A stretch of DNA of 64,000 bases from Scatophagus argus (Eukaryota > Chordata > Actinopteri > Scatophagidae), in NCBI RefSeq assembly GCF_020382885.2, contig NC_058498.1, positions 22,225,001 to 22,289,000 of the forward strand. Direction: 5' to 3'. The notes below the pieces were generated by a model. The model saw only the letters and a list, made by a program, of their open reading frames with translations, ran no database searches and had not been told where the DNA came from. This document shows positions 1-12,706 of this stretch, piece after piece. Both the position numbers and the translations under genes were made by a program. Positions within the stretch are counted from its first letter, which is position 1; each line of letters starts with the position of its first letter.

Positions 1-3000
1 TTGTGAAGGTTACACGACGAAAAGTGGTTCAACCAGAGGGAGATATGTGCTTGCAGTGAGACTGCAGCAAAAGTCAGCAGTTGATTAATTTGTCAGACAC
101 ATAAACAGATCTGCAGACAGCAGTTAACTTTGGTACCTGCTTCTGGTATTTAGTCTTTGTTTTAGTCTTAGCCTTTTGACAAATAATACCATTAAACACA
201 TTTTAGTCATTCCATCATTGTAAGATTCTTTCAAGATTGAAAATAATGGGACTTAACACTTAAAGTTTATTCTCACTTTTGTGGCAAAAACTTGTGATTC
301 ATCTGAAATTCAAAAAAGAGACAGAGAGACAGAGTATGAGGCAGAGACAGAGACAATAGTATGAGGCCACATTGCTTTCACTGACTAAACAAGCACATCA
401 GTTCAATACAGTAGGTTGAAGTATACACTTTTAAGGTTGATTTGCAAGCTAAGAAGAAGGAGAAGAGGAGAAAATATGCAGCGCATTGTTATCATGTTTA
501 TCAAGTCAAACTTTTGCACCTGTTCAGAGCCAAGCAGTGTAGACTAAAGAGCCAACGTCACCAGCGTGGGTGTTTCTTTCACAGTTTCCAGGGAAAACAA
601 AACCATCAAATTTTGCAATATATTTTCAGAGAGGTGAGGAAAAGTCTATGACAAATTTTATTAGGGCTGTGGAAAATTTAATAATTTGTGCTCTCTACAT
701 TTTAGCCTTTCTTATACCCAGGTGTGCATAAACTGCAGGTCCTCTTATCAGTATCATTAGAAGTAGATAAATATCAGCACTGGCCTATGTCTTAGAGAAG
801 TAATTAACGTTTGTGTAGGTTTAATTTAGCCTTTATGCAAAAAAAGAAAAAAGGTCTATCACCAAAGTGATCTTGTTAAATGTATGCAATAGAACCAATC
901 GAGTTTAGCCCCTTTGACCTGTCGCCAAAGTAATTTGTGACTGGTGTTATGGACCTGAAATATCATGAACTCTTATTCAATCTTAAGTTCTGAAACTTCA
1001 CAAAAGGTGATTTTACTGAAAATATTATGAATGTCACTGATACAAATGCCAGCCATGCTAATGCCAGACTCATGTTTTAATTACAAACTACTATTTTGTA
1101 ACTATTTTGATAATCAACTAATCATTTAGTCATTTAAACAAAAATGCCATAAAATTGCTGGATCCAGCTTTGTAAATGTAAGGATTTTTTTTTTTTTTTG
1201 GTCATTTGTAATACTAAATGACGAGTCTTTGGGTTGTGGGTTCTGGAAAATTTTGCTGATCTTGTCCAGGCAAATATGTGGACAAGAGACTCTGAGAAGC
1301 AGTGAAAAAAAAAGAGCAGCATACAGCAGCACAGGACCATGAGATGATACGTTTAATGTCAGGGGAATACTATGTACAACGCTGCTGATGTATGCAGGTT
1401 GTTAAATAAGACTTTAAATGAATACAGTAATTAGACCAGTTATAATATGTTTCCTCATTGTCTTTGTTTTCATACGTAACTTTTTATTTCCTTATAGTCT
1501 TTTGTCATGGAAAAAGGTTGTCAGGGAATATATTTCATCATGGTTTTCACTGACCAAATTAGCTCACATATTCAGACACACAGGCAGATAGATTCTAATA
1601 ACCCATAATGATTAGAACTAGCAATAAGATAACCCAAATGGAATTTATTTTTAAAAGAACTGCCAATCTAAATTCATGCAATAAACATCAAGAAAATCCA
1701 TCTCTAAGCATCAGTATTTCCAATAAAACTTTCTTTCAGTGAAAAGATTATTAGATGGTTTCCTGAGATCTATTATAGAAAAACACTCACTTTCACTGCA
1801 CCAGATGTCAAAGACATCATTTCAAGTTCTTATTTTACAAAAAAAAAGTGAAACTGCAATGGAGCACAGTTCAACCCTTGGGCTAATCGTGGGGCCTTTT
1901 ATCTGTGGTAGAAAGAGTGTCTTTTGTCTGAGAGCGCACCATGAGTATGGAGTGAGGAGGAGGAGGAGGAGGCGGAGGGAAAGTTCGGGGTATTGTCTCT
2001 CCAGAGGACACTAATGGGTTTTGGTGTCATGTGTTTTTCACTCAACACTTGACACATGGAGCTGTTCTCCTTCAATCACTCCACTTTAATGTCCATTACG
2101 ATGAGGTATTCTAAAGTAACAGGCTGACTATTGGTCACTTAGACTGTCCAAAATGAGAGTCTATCTAACACCATCCTTTCTTTGCATCCCAATATGATAA
2201 GTTGTCTTGGTAACACACAGCCATACTGTATCTGGTGTGACACCTTTTTTTGTAGTTTCTAGTGTGTTGAGTCAGTGTCTGTCTGTCTGTCTGTATACCT
2301 TTGTGTCTGGCCATGCATGTAAGCAATGAGAAAATACTGCTTGTAATTCTATTCTCAAGACACTAGACAGTCTAATGAAGCCCTGAATGCCAATGAGGGT
2401 GGGGGAGGAGGCTCCACAGTATTTGGGGCAATAAAAGATGTATTCTGTCTGAAGAAAAAAAAAAAAAAAAAATTCTCCTGAAATACAACTTCTCCTTGTC
2501 CTCACCTGGCACAATTTAAATTATTGCTCCATCCCAGTAAAGTAGGACACTCCATACCTCCTAATCCATTAGGCAATTAATTTGGGAACTTAAAACATTG
2601 CTGCAGATTTCAGTCGAGCAGTTTTCATAGTTGTACTAGACAGAGAGCACTCAGGGGCAGTCCCTGGAACTTGAGTAGATGATTAAGTGCATTTCTGCTC
2701 CTGAGAAGAGATTATGTCTTGTGCTAGAGTCAGAGGATGGAGCATGGCTGTGGAACTTGGCAATGGTCGAGGCACATTGAGATAATGATGTACCTGTCCT
2801 CAACAATAACGCTAATCATATCTCACCTCTAGGGTATCGCTTTAAGGTCAGAACAAATTCACTACCATACATTAAGTCCTTGTATTGTTTTAATGAAGGT
2901 GCAAGAATTCCTGCCGCTTCGGATTGCGCTTACACCTCAAATACCCTGCGTGTATAAATGCCTCCAAATTCTAATTCTCTTCTCACTTAACAGAAAAAAA

Positions 3001-5280
3001 TAGCTGGAATACAGTACACCTCGGAACACCAAACATTATGAGTCAGGAGATTGTGACATACAAGACCACAGGCCCATTTTTAATGAATGTGAAACCTGGC
3101 CCAAGTTTACACTGAACCGCAGTCTAGCACCCTGAAATTATAGCCATGTACCACCTTTCCACTCTGCGCACTCGTAAGGGCAGCAGCAGCTCTCCAAATG
3201 TATGGGGCCACTAAGACGAGCATCTGTGTCGACGCCAGGGCCTGATGGGAGTTTTTCATAGAGGGAGCCGTAGAGATATATTTATGTTTCTCCCCCCATT
3301 ACTGGAGCTTTAAATAATAAAGTAAAATAAATAGCATCCATTAAACTGATCACATTGTGCTAACTCAAATTGTGTTTATTATGCTAATGGTACATGAAAT
3401 TAAGAAAAAGACCTTGATGCCAGTGGATTTAATTAATGGGCTTTGGGAAAGGCACTGAGACATAATTCATTTCTGAGTAAGTAAGTCTCATTTGCAGTTC
3501 CATGGGTCCTCATGCCGCTGATTGCCTGAGTTATTCTTGCAGATGTGCTGCTCACAGCATGTCCCTCCATTAGAAATGAACACCTCATTATATAAACTAC
3601 CTAATTAAACATAATACAGCTCCGCATTGACTCATTAATGCGTAGCCCTCTTTTCTCTGAAGGAAAGAATGTGAGGGGGGGAAGAGAGAGAGAGTGGGTA
3701 GAGATAAAGCAAATGAGAGATAGAGAAAGAAGAAAAGACACTGAGAACAGTACAGGCGAGTCCAGTGTAGTCCAATCATACCAAATAGGATCTACACCCT
3801 TTCACAAATTTCAGTCATTGTTACAAACACAATCAAAAAGTAATGAAAACATTGGTTATAGGTGTGACAGAACTGCTGAATAGTGCATTTACTTTGTCCT
3901 AATAGTTGATTATACTTGGTGAAACACGGTAGGAGCAACAATAAAAATTTTAAATTGTATATCACCTTCGCATTACCAACCAAGTGCTAAAAACACCGGT
4001 CAACACAAACTCAGTTGCAAGTTAAGTGAAAAAGTGAAAGGGGGAGTAACAGGGGCCACGCAAGCTCAGTGAATAAAAATGAAGCCCCCCATGTCTGGGG
4101 CTCAGTCACTCCCTAAACCTTAAACAAACACTGACTGTGTTAGCCTCAATTAATCAACACTAATGTAAAAGACACAAGAATATAGAACAGTGGCAGAGCG
4201 AGGCAGTTTTCAATAGGGTGGCCAGGATGGGACCGGTGGTGATTTTGGGGTGGCACAAGAAACCAGGGGGCCATGTTACGCACTACAACATAGCCCTCAA
4301 CATTTGGCTTTTGGGAACGGATCAAAAGACTAGGTCAAAAATTATTCTATATATCCGACATGTAGAGTACCAAAGAAGCCTACAGTGGTGAGTGTATCAC
4401 AGTTCTGAGTCTCTCTTCATTTTTATTTCTCTGACATGACTCTGAAACTGCCTGTTCAACTTATCAAATCATGACAGATGTCTCTGTAGCAACAATAAGC
4501 TAATTATTTTTTACTGAATGTAGCTAATCTCACCAAGGTCAAAACTTGCAGCAGATGAAGGTACCCAGAAGTTTCTGCAGCACTTTAATGCTTCTGATGT
4601 GCATGTTTATGTCCTTCGGTGTCGCACAAAGCTCATGAAGAAATTATTATCAGCATTATTAGTATTATAGGACTGCAAATCGACCACATGTTATGAATAG
4701 TCACTGACAGGACAAAAGGGAGGTTTCTTGTGCAGTAATGATTATCCTATTGTGGGGCTTTTGCCACACTATATTAAACAGACATGAAATGACAAAAACA
4801 CAGGAATGACACAAACACAGCAGTTCTAACATTACTCAGGAGAAATACTGGTCCTTACATGTATATGTGTTACCATGGCCACAAAAGTATTTAGGCCTAT
4901 ACACAGCTTTAAAAAAAATTACAAGATTGCTTCTCTAACTGCTCGTGATCAGCCGATGGCTTTAACAGCAATGTGAAATTACGCTCCTGTCCCACCTTTT
5001 CAAGCCGTCTTGATTCAGTCTCTTTTAGCAGAACCAAACAGGTTAGGTGTGACAGTACAGATATAACTTTACCTTTTTTGATTTTGCATAACGAATAAAA
5101 AAGCTAGATAATGCTGACTGTTTGCTGTATTTTTCCTCCTGCAGTGAAGAAAACTTCGCTAAATAACTACAGCCATTGATGAAATGATGAAAGTGTCAAA
5201 AAGCAATCATAAGTAATCGTTTGTCGGTTTGTTAGACTAGCCAGTGGTAAAGTCCTTGTGCCATCATCACACACACAACA
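1..5280. other. Non-coding stretch, no gene seen
   Basis: No open frame here resembles a known protein and none is flanked by a convincing exon structure. It holds A-runs (for example 2457-2471), a short CTGT repeat near 2277-2295, a purine-rich GGA/GAG stretch at 1951-1985 and GA-rich sequence near 3680-3730. The part from about 3260 to 3650 is free of recognisable repeats and rich in TAATTA-type motifs, so it might be regulatory, but that is only a guess. Confidence 0.6.
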
Positions 5281-5284
5281 TAAT

Positions 5285-5715
5285 ACAATCATTTGCAATG
5301 AACTGTGTTTGCTGATGACGTTTCAGGTGTTCTTGAGCCCATGTGGTCATGTCTTTGATACAATAATGTGTTTCAAAAAGAGGTGAACTTTGGCCCATCC
5401 TTGAGAACAAGTGAGCGTTTTGAGGATGCCCCTCTCATACCCAATCATGATCCTACCATCGAACCTGTTTACCTGTGGAACATTCCAATCTGATGTTTTT
5501 ACAGCACCCTTTTGTCGCTTCTGTCCAAAACTGTTTGAAACAAGTTTTATCAAATTCAGAATTAGCATACATTTACAAAAATCATTGAAGTTGATGTGGT
5601 AAAACATTAAATACATTGTCTCTGTATTATTTTCAACTGCGTATATGTCAAAAAGCATGAGCAGATTAACACATTATGGTTTATATTTTACACAGCTCCA
5701 CATCTCTTCCTGTGA
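5285..5715. repeat. Degenerate copy A of a MITE-like dispersed repeat
   Basis: This segment aligns by eye with 51770-52180 along its whole length. Shared blocks include the start (ATCATTTGCAA, GAACTGTGTTT), a middle block with CCAATCATGATCCTA and ACCTGTGGAACGTTCC-like sequence, and the end (GTTGATG...TAAAACA...TAAATACAT, then TTTTACACAGC). Copy B keeps terminal inverted repeats. Here the left terminus is missing and the right one has decayed, so this is a truncated member of a non-autonomous DNA transposon family. The two open frames inside it have no coding meaning. Confidence 0.7.
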
Positions 5716-6583
5716 TCACAATACAAGGTGTTACAATTTTGAAAATTATGAGCATTCACAAATGCTCTTTTTTGACTTCAGTTCTAATTATAGCTCCCCT
5801 TTCATCTCTGTTGATATGATTTACTCCTGCCTCCACCCCCCCCAATCCGGCCTTACACTATCAGACAGTCATTGCACTGCTGTAAGAAGTGAAAATGATT
5901 GCAAAACAAGCCAACAGTGGCTACGTCCAACATGTGTGAAGCCACATAAACCCTGCCTTTGACCAAACAGCAGATCTCCGCTCCACTCTTCCCTCCAGAT
6001 AGAATCAAGAAACACATTTTGGGTATATCACACAGACACTGCACCACACAGAAAACAGCTCTTCCACCGCAGGAAGCCAGTGATGTTGCAGACAGAGACA
6101 TTAACAATCAAACTTAAAAATGAATATTTAAATGGATTACAAATCTACTGCTTATTTCCTGTGGGAAAGCTATAGAAATCAGTCATAAGCCATTGCTCTT
6201 ACCTCACTGGATTAAACACAACTGCATGTTCTCAGCTAGAGGACTTGCACACTGCACTAAATACTGACATTAGATCATCATTATACACTATGTGGACCTT
6301 AACTAGTGACATTTCTGATTTTAACTAAATCAGGGTACAACTATAACAGAACAATAGCAAAAAAAATTGAAATACTAATAGCTAAGTCATAACTAATAAG
6401 ACAAACTTACTGACTGATTAATATTAATTAGGGTATGAAAACTATGGCAAACCAGCCATCAAAATTCAGTTGCAAAAGTGAACACAATGGATGCCATTTT
6501 CACCTTAACAATATCTTGAGGGCATCTCCTATGTAGTAATATAGAACATTTCAAAACTGAAAAGTAAAAAGCTTACTGTATAT

Positions 6584-6929
6584 TCAAGGTGCAGCATGAA
6601 GGATTTAGTGGCGTGCAGGGGTGAGGTTACAGACTGCAAACAACTCTACAGCCCTCGTTTGACCTTCCCCTATAGTGGCCCTCTCTAGAGAAGGTGTTTG
6701 TTTTGTCCATTCTGGGCTACTGTAGAACATGGCAATACAACATGGCGGACTCTGCAGAGGAGGATCTGCTAGATATAAAAGGCTTGTTCTAAGGTAACGA
6801 AAACACAACTGTTCTTTGTTTCAGAAGATTAAATACTAATCATCAGACAGTTACACAAACCCACTCATCAACATTATAATCCGTTTCTGACAATAGATCC
6901 ACCCCAATCCCACACACTGGACCTTTAAA
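6584..6929. mobile_element. MITE-like non-autonomous DNA transposon
   Basis: The segment begins with AAGGTGCAGCATGAAGGAT and ends with CACACACTGGACCTTTAAA, which form imperfect terminal inverted repeats. The internal sequence (GGCCCTCTCTAGAG, TTCTGGGCTACTGTAGAACA, ACATGGCGGACTC, TTCTAAGGTAACGAAAACAC) is, from memory, a motif series found in many copies across teleost genomes. No transposase is encoded. I do not assign a superfamily. Confidence 0.65.
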
Positions 6930-7892
6930 CTCACACATTATTTTCTCTTTCATTATCTCTCTCTCTCTGTGTCTCTCTCTGCCTCTGAAACGCACATAAA
7001 ATAATATTTCGTAAGTGGTAAGGCTTCATTAAAATAGACAAAATAAAATGAAACCAAAAAATAAATCAAAACAGGGACTGAGAGAGACTGACCTTATAGC
7101 AAGTAACTTAACTTAACAAGCAAGCAAATTAGTCGTTTTAACATACATACATCGTTTTAGCATTTATTTTATTAATATTTAGTCAAAAGTTGATTTTGTT
7201 TACACAAATGACTTTATGTGTTAATTCATATTTCTTTCATTCACAACTACACAATACAGGACTGTAACTTTGGCATAAAATAGGCTTCTGTTGTTGTTAA
7301 GAATTTACATTCTTAATTATGCTGCAGTTATGTCACAGCTTTATGGTGTTGTTATGCCCTGTGGTGTTTTGCAAACACATAACCCAACAACTCATCCCTG
7401 GACAATAAACTCCATATTAAAAGTTCCCGCATAGTCACAAAGAGAATTTGCGACAATTGCAAATGCTTATAATTAGTCTGCAATTGCAAGAAATTAGGCC
7501 ATTATGAAAACTGCAGCCACCCCCGCTGACAACTTCACTCCATGATTAACTGTTAATAATGTTGCTTCCCTGCAAAAAGGCTTTTCTAACCGACTAGGTT
7601 GCATCCACAGCCTGCCCAAATAATGGCACAAAGAGACAAACATAGCCTGTAGGGCCTACAGAATGCATTCTGTATTTTCATCCACACTACAAAATACATT
7701 TTATTATCAGTTTAATTGCATCAACCCAGAACAAATGGTAGTGTAAGCCAGTGTAGAGGTAATTATCTGACACTCAGATGTCAGTCAAAGAAGAGCATCA
7801 AAACATTTGAAGAAAGGTCTCAACCCACACTTTGAGCGCAATCCATGTCTCGACAGTATGCTCAGTATATTCAGTACAGGCACATCCTATAT

Positions 7893-9315
7893 CAGTGGTG
7901 AGCAAATTACGGCCCACGGGCCTCATACAGCCCACTGCACTGTTTAATCTGGCCAATCAAGCATTTACAAAATTGTCATAAAGACTGCATTTATTTCACC
8001 TTTCTCCTGTAATACCCTGCATTTTCCTTGGTTCCACTAGATGGCACACTCCAAAAACTAACGACCTTTGCTAAAGCCGAGTCCGTCGTCTCTGCACAAA
8101 TATTCATTCTTCACATTTGCCATTGCACTGAGCCCTAGCCTGGAGCAGTTTTTGGCCATGGAGTCCATAAAGGGGACAACACAAGGAGTGGACTTGTATG
8201 ACAGGGTGACTGGTGTCATTGAGAGGCTGAAGCTACCATGGTGTACCATGGCGAATTGTCACCTGAGATGGCTCGCCAAAGGTAACAGGAAAAAACGTCG
8301 GCCTGCTGAAAAGAACCCAGGATAAGGTAAAAGAAAAAAAACTTTTGCACAATGCACAATCCACCAGGAAGCCCTGTGCAAGTCTGTATTGCAGCTTGAT
8401 CGTGTTGAGAAGGTAGTTCATAAAACTCGTTAACTTCATACAAATGAGGGGACTTAGCCATCGTCAAACCATTAAATTCCTTGAACAAACTGATGCTGAT
8501 CAAGAGGACTTCCATAACCACTCTAATGTCCATTGGTTAAGTTTGGGGAAAGTATGTCAGCGAGTGAGGGAGCTCAAAGGGGAGATAAGCTCATTTTTGG
8601 AGTTAATGGGGAAAGCCGATGATTTTCCTGAGCTGAACGACACATATTGGCTTTGTGATTTTGTGTTTGCTGTGGACATACCGGCATTCATGAATGAACT
8701 GAACGCAAAGCTACAAGGGAAAGATGAATTTGTGCATGGAATGTATACAAATGTGAAGACTTTCAAAGCCAAATTGATGAAGAAATACAGCAGGTCACTG
8801 GATGACCTGCATGGAGAATTCTGCCGTCGATTCTCTGATGCTGAAAAAAATGGAGAAGTCACTTCAGTTGGTGTCATGTCCCCTGTCACAGGACTCTGAA
8901 ACAGTGCCGCAGGAGTTGCAATAGGAACTGATAGATCTTCAGTGTGACTCCGTCTTAAAGGAGAAGTTCAACTCACTTAAACCGGATGGGTTTTATGCTT
9001 CACTAAACAAAACCAAGTTTCTAAACATCTGGCAGATGACACAGAAGAGGCTGGTGTTGTTTGGCACCCCACAGATTCCAGTTAACTGACACCTGAGAGC
9101 TGTCCTGAGAATTGCCACAACTAAACTGACACCAAACCTGGCAAAAAGCTGGCAAAAAAAAGAGTGATGCTGAAAATGAATAAAACTTTTTTTAGGTAAT
9201 GAGTTTCACGTGCAAATTTATATTAGTTCACACCCCTTCTATCTGCTACTCACCGTACCGTCTGTCAAATTTTAAAACCCAGTGTGGCCCTTGCGCCAAA
9301 ACGTTTGGGTGCAAA
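7893..9315 (+). mobile_element. hAT-type (Charlie/GTF2IRD2-like) transposon relic
   Basis: The left edge CAGTGGTGAGCAAATTACGG followed by a GGCC-rich stretch is typical of hAT ends. Inside are broken frames: 8068-8325 and 8444-8899 on the plus strand. The second contains NVHWLSLGKVCQRVRELKGEI-like sequence (8541-8605), the W-L-S block found in hAT transposases and in the domesticated ZBED/GTF2IRD2 proteins, and then a helical region with conserved Trp and Phe residues. Frame breaks, stops near 8325 and 8897 and the missing zinc finger show that it is dead. The right edge is approximate: GTGTGGCCCTTGCGCC at 9281-9296 looks like the inverted counterpart of the left end. Confidence 0.7.
8444..8899 (+). 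pseudogene. hAT transposase fragment (pseudogene)
   Basis: This 151-codon open frame is the longest surviving piece of the hAT transposase. It matches the central part of the family, including the H-W-L-S-x-G block near its residues 30-36 and the downstream F-x-L-N-x-x-L/K-rich helices. It lacks both the N-terminal zinc finger and the C-terminal dimerisation region. The in-frame ATG is probably not a real start, because related sequence continues upstream in another frame (8068-8325). Confidence 0.7.
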
Positions 9316-9745
9316 TTCCTCAGCTTGCCAAAGCTCACTGTGAAAGCTGCTTGCCCCTGTGGGAAAAGAAAAGTTTGTCCTGGATTTTTTTTATATATAA
9401 TATTGTCATAAAATTTAATGTGACCCCACAATTTAATATAAATGTTCAGTATTTAAAAAAGGGGCTCATTCAACCAAATCTCACACTCAGCACTGGTGAG
9501 ATCCAACAGCTTCCAACTTTGCAAGAGCGCCAATTATTCCATCTGTTTTAAGCCAAAAACTAGAGTTCACGCTACCTCCTGAGCCAAACTCTGGTGGACA
9601 GCTCGACCCGTGGACGTCTTTTGTGATTAATAACACACCTCTAGAGCAATAGGACATTGTTGAACTGCTTGTAAATGCTTCCAGCTCTCTTCTTACTTCA
9701 CTCAACAGTGATAGAACAGCACATTTTTACTTCCACTGAAAGAGC

Positions 9746-9778
9746 GTGAAGCAAGGTGACAGTTTCACCTTGCTTCAC
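9746..9778. repeat. Perfect 14-bp hairpin
   Basis: GTGAAGCAAGGTGA at 9746-9759 is followed by a 5-base spacer and its exact reverse complement at 9765-9778. It lies between the hAT relic and the Tc1-like 3' end and is probably part of one of these elements. Confidence 0.75.
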
Positions 9779-9779
9779 A

Positions 9780-10418
9780 ATGCTCTGTTGCATGCATCAA
9801 AGTATTCCACTGTGTGGCTAGCCAGTAAAGGCCTTAAAGATGAAAGAATAACGGCCCCCTTCCTCACCTGACCATAACCCTATTGAGAACTTGTGGGCCC
9901 TTTTTAAATGGGAGATTTACAGTGAAGGAAAACAGTACACCTCTGAACGGTGTCTGGGAGGCTGTGGTTGCTGCTGCACAAAAAAGTTGATCGTAAACAG
10001 ATCAAGAAACTGACAGGCTCCATGAATGAAAGGTTTATGACTGTTATTGAAAAGAAGGGTGGCTACATTGGTCACTGTTTTTTTGTTTTGTTTTGTTTTT
10101 TTGAAATGTCAGATTGTCAGATGTTTGTAAATTCTGAATTGTTTGCTTAGTATTCTCACTTTAAGATAAAAATAAAAAGTGAAACGGGAAATTTATCAAT
10201 TTTCATTTAGTTGCATAATAATTCTGCACACTAATAGCTGCCCAATAACTGTGCGCACATAGATATTCTCCTAAGAAAGCCAAAGCCTCACTTTTATCTC
10301 CTTAAATATTCAGGTTAGAGGTTCATTAACATTTTGGATTGAATGAGAGCACCGTAGTTGATCAATAATAAAATTAATCCTCAAAGATATAAGTTGCCTA
10401 ATAATTGTGCACAGTGTA
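9780..10418 (+). mobile_element. 3' end of a Tc1/mariner-type element
   Basis: Shifted frames encode a degenerate IS630/Tc1-type C-terminus. A plus-strand frame at 9872-9920 reads like NPIENLWALFKWEIYSEG, where the E of NPIEN is the third catalytic acid of the DDE/D triad. The frame 9950-10150 continues with a basic VDRKQIKKLTGSMNERF-like tail. The element ends near 10418 with ATAATTGTGCACAGTGTA, typical of a Tc1-like terminus. I found no matching left terminus, so this is a 5'-truncated copy or one broken by later insertions. Confidence 0.65.
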
Positions 10419-12506
10419 TGCTGAATAAGAAACTAGGCCTCACTTCATCTTGCTTGTGAACAGAAGGAACAGCACTTTATGAGGTTTCTTCCTTTATGTG
10501 AGTTATTTTCATTAAAACCGAACATTCAGTTCAGTTCAAGATTCACTAACTGTAAAACAACAAACAATAAAATGTATTTGTAAACAAGGGTATATCTTAA
10601 CAATTAACATGAAGAAGAGTCACTAATTTTACTCAGTACACTTGAACATTGTAAACATTACAATAATGGCCATTAGAATGTCAGGCATTATTTGTGTTTT
10701 CCACTTTGTTTTGATCTTATGTGGTCAGATGAAGAACAAAGAAGAAAAAGAGTATCAACAGTGAAAATATAACCTGAAAAGCAAAAGCTGACATGTTGCT
10801 ACATTTCATCCTGCTGAGTCGTTGTATTGCCTTTAGATACAAAGTGCATCTGTGAGTGATGTGATTTATTTTTGATCAAAAATAATAAACGGGAAACTTG
10901 ACTGACATAAACAAAAATCTAAGTAGGTATATTAAGATGTTGTCATTATCAGCAGTTAAATGCTGTTAATAAAGACACTTACGCTCAGTGTTTTAATTAC
11001 AGTTGGTAGATTGTAATCTTTCTATGTACCATCTTATTGTGTGCGTTTATGCTGTGTATAGGCTGCACTGCGAATATCGCAGGGAGGGCCTCTGGTCATT
11101 GCATGCCAGCCTTTTCAATGTAATGCAAGACCTTCCTGAAACTCTTGAAAGCTGACAGTGCTTGACGTGAGCTGTGTTAATTACAGTAATGGCACGCATT
11201 CTCATTAAGTCATTGTTTACGTATCCCGGGGCCTTATGGAGCCTGAGTGGTGCTCTGGTCTGCTCAGGCACCGCCGCCTCACTGGTCTGTGTGGCTATGG
11301 CCTCGTTAACACAGACAGCTGTTCCTCCCAGCCACAGCCATGGCCAACATGACGAGTGGCGCCGGACATGCCGCTGAACACACCCACTGCGGGAGCAACT
11401 GTCAGAAATAGAAGTATCCCACAAGGCAGGAAAATGTCAATGAGTAATCAGCGAGAAACTGCTCCTCGGGTTATGTTTTTCCGGCCCAGCCCCCAACCCC
11501 TTGTGAACCCCCCTCCACAAGGCTGTTCGTGAACCTGTTGTACTCCTTTAAACTGGTGCAGTCAAAGGTGCACTTGGTGTATAATTCCACCAGTAACCTG
11601 TGGTGAGGAAAGCCGTGTGCATGAGATAAACTGTGTCATAGGTTCCTCATAGGATTTCTCAGCCAGGGTATGCAGCCAAAGAGGAGCCGTATTGATTTTG
11701 CAGGAGTCAAAAGAAGCAATAGCCAAGTTCAGAGCCAGTATTTATCAAACTACTATAAATGAGATCAAGTAAGAAACCTTAATTTTTACTTTTAGTCATG
11801 AACTTAGGAATACACTTCTTCTGACTCTAAAACTCCTAGATCTAAGCAAGTCCCACAGGTCTCTTTAGTCAGTAAGAAGAGGTCAGCAACACTGATTTTG
11901 TTTGTCATAACTTTACATTCATCTTTATTATCTTCACATGTAGAAGTTGCGCTAAATTCATCAGTTTGGTTTAATTTTATTTCTAGGTATTATTCTCAAT
12001 AACCTATAAATAAATTACGGTAAGTAATATTAGATTGTCATTCATTTGACATATCATATTTGTGAGTGGAGATATTAAGGATTTCACAGAAATGAAAGAA
12101 TTAAAATATCTGAATTTGGTTTTGCAGATTTATTTTCAGTCACTCTCCTAACGAAGTGCACATGGCCCCGAGGGTGGCAGTGTTGGTCAGTTTGTCGTGC
12201 GGACAGCTGGTCAGTTCAATCCACTAAGACCATACAGCACAAGCAGACCTTTCTCATATACATTCTCATATGTTTCATATTTCAATTCTCAACTTTATTT
12301 TCCAAACAAATTCTACTCTGCTACATACTGTTCTCGCTCTTACATGGAACAAAGCTTACAAGATCAATAAGCATGATCAAATCCTAATCAGTCCATCGAC
12401 ACCTAACAAATTTCCCATAACCTACATAGGGAATTAACAAAAAGAGCTTGCAGAAATTGATTAATGCTTTCTAAACTGTACTGCAACATCAAAATGTCCA
12501 ACTTAC

Positions 12507-12706
12507 AATGCCAGAAAAGAAGATGGCAGCGATGGCTTCAAGACACAGAGACTGAAATGTCTTATAAGCGAACACTGCCTTTCCTCTAAATGTGTGAACT
12601 ATGAAAGCTTTAATTTCCCTATCATCGGTAGGATCTAATACCAATCTGTATTCTTTATTCAGGCCGTCTGTGTTGCTGCCAGACAAAGCCTTTGAAAAGC
12701 CAATTC
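12507..12706 (-). other. Orphan exon-like open segment, unidentified
   Basis: On the minus strand a 200-nt segment is open for 66 codons in one phase (2 leading bases). It is preceded by a pyrimidine-rich tract ending in CCCAG and followed by the strong donor GTAAGT. The deduced peptide includes EYRLVLDPTDDREIKAF and KTFQSLCLEAIAAIFF. I do not recognise it. It could be a real internal exon of an unrecognised gene, a conserved non-coding element that happens to be open, or chance. Confidence 0.2.

Noticed and set aside
5347..5658. 103-codon minus-strand frame
   Set aside because: It lies inside MITE copy A; the homologous stretch in copy B is not open in the same way.
11047..11424. 125-codon open frame on the minus strand
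   Set aside because: No similarity to a known family, and the overlapping plus-strand frame is also open; probably chance in a GC-richer patch.
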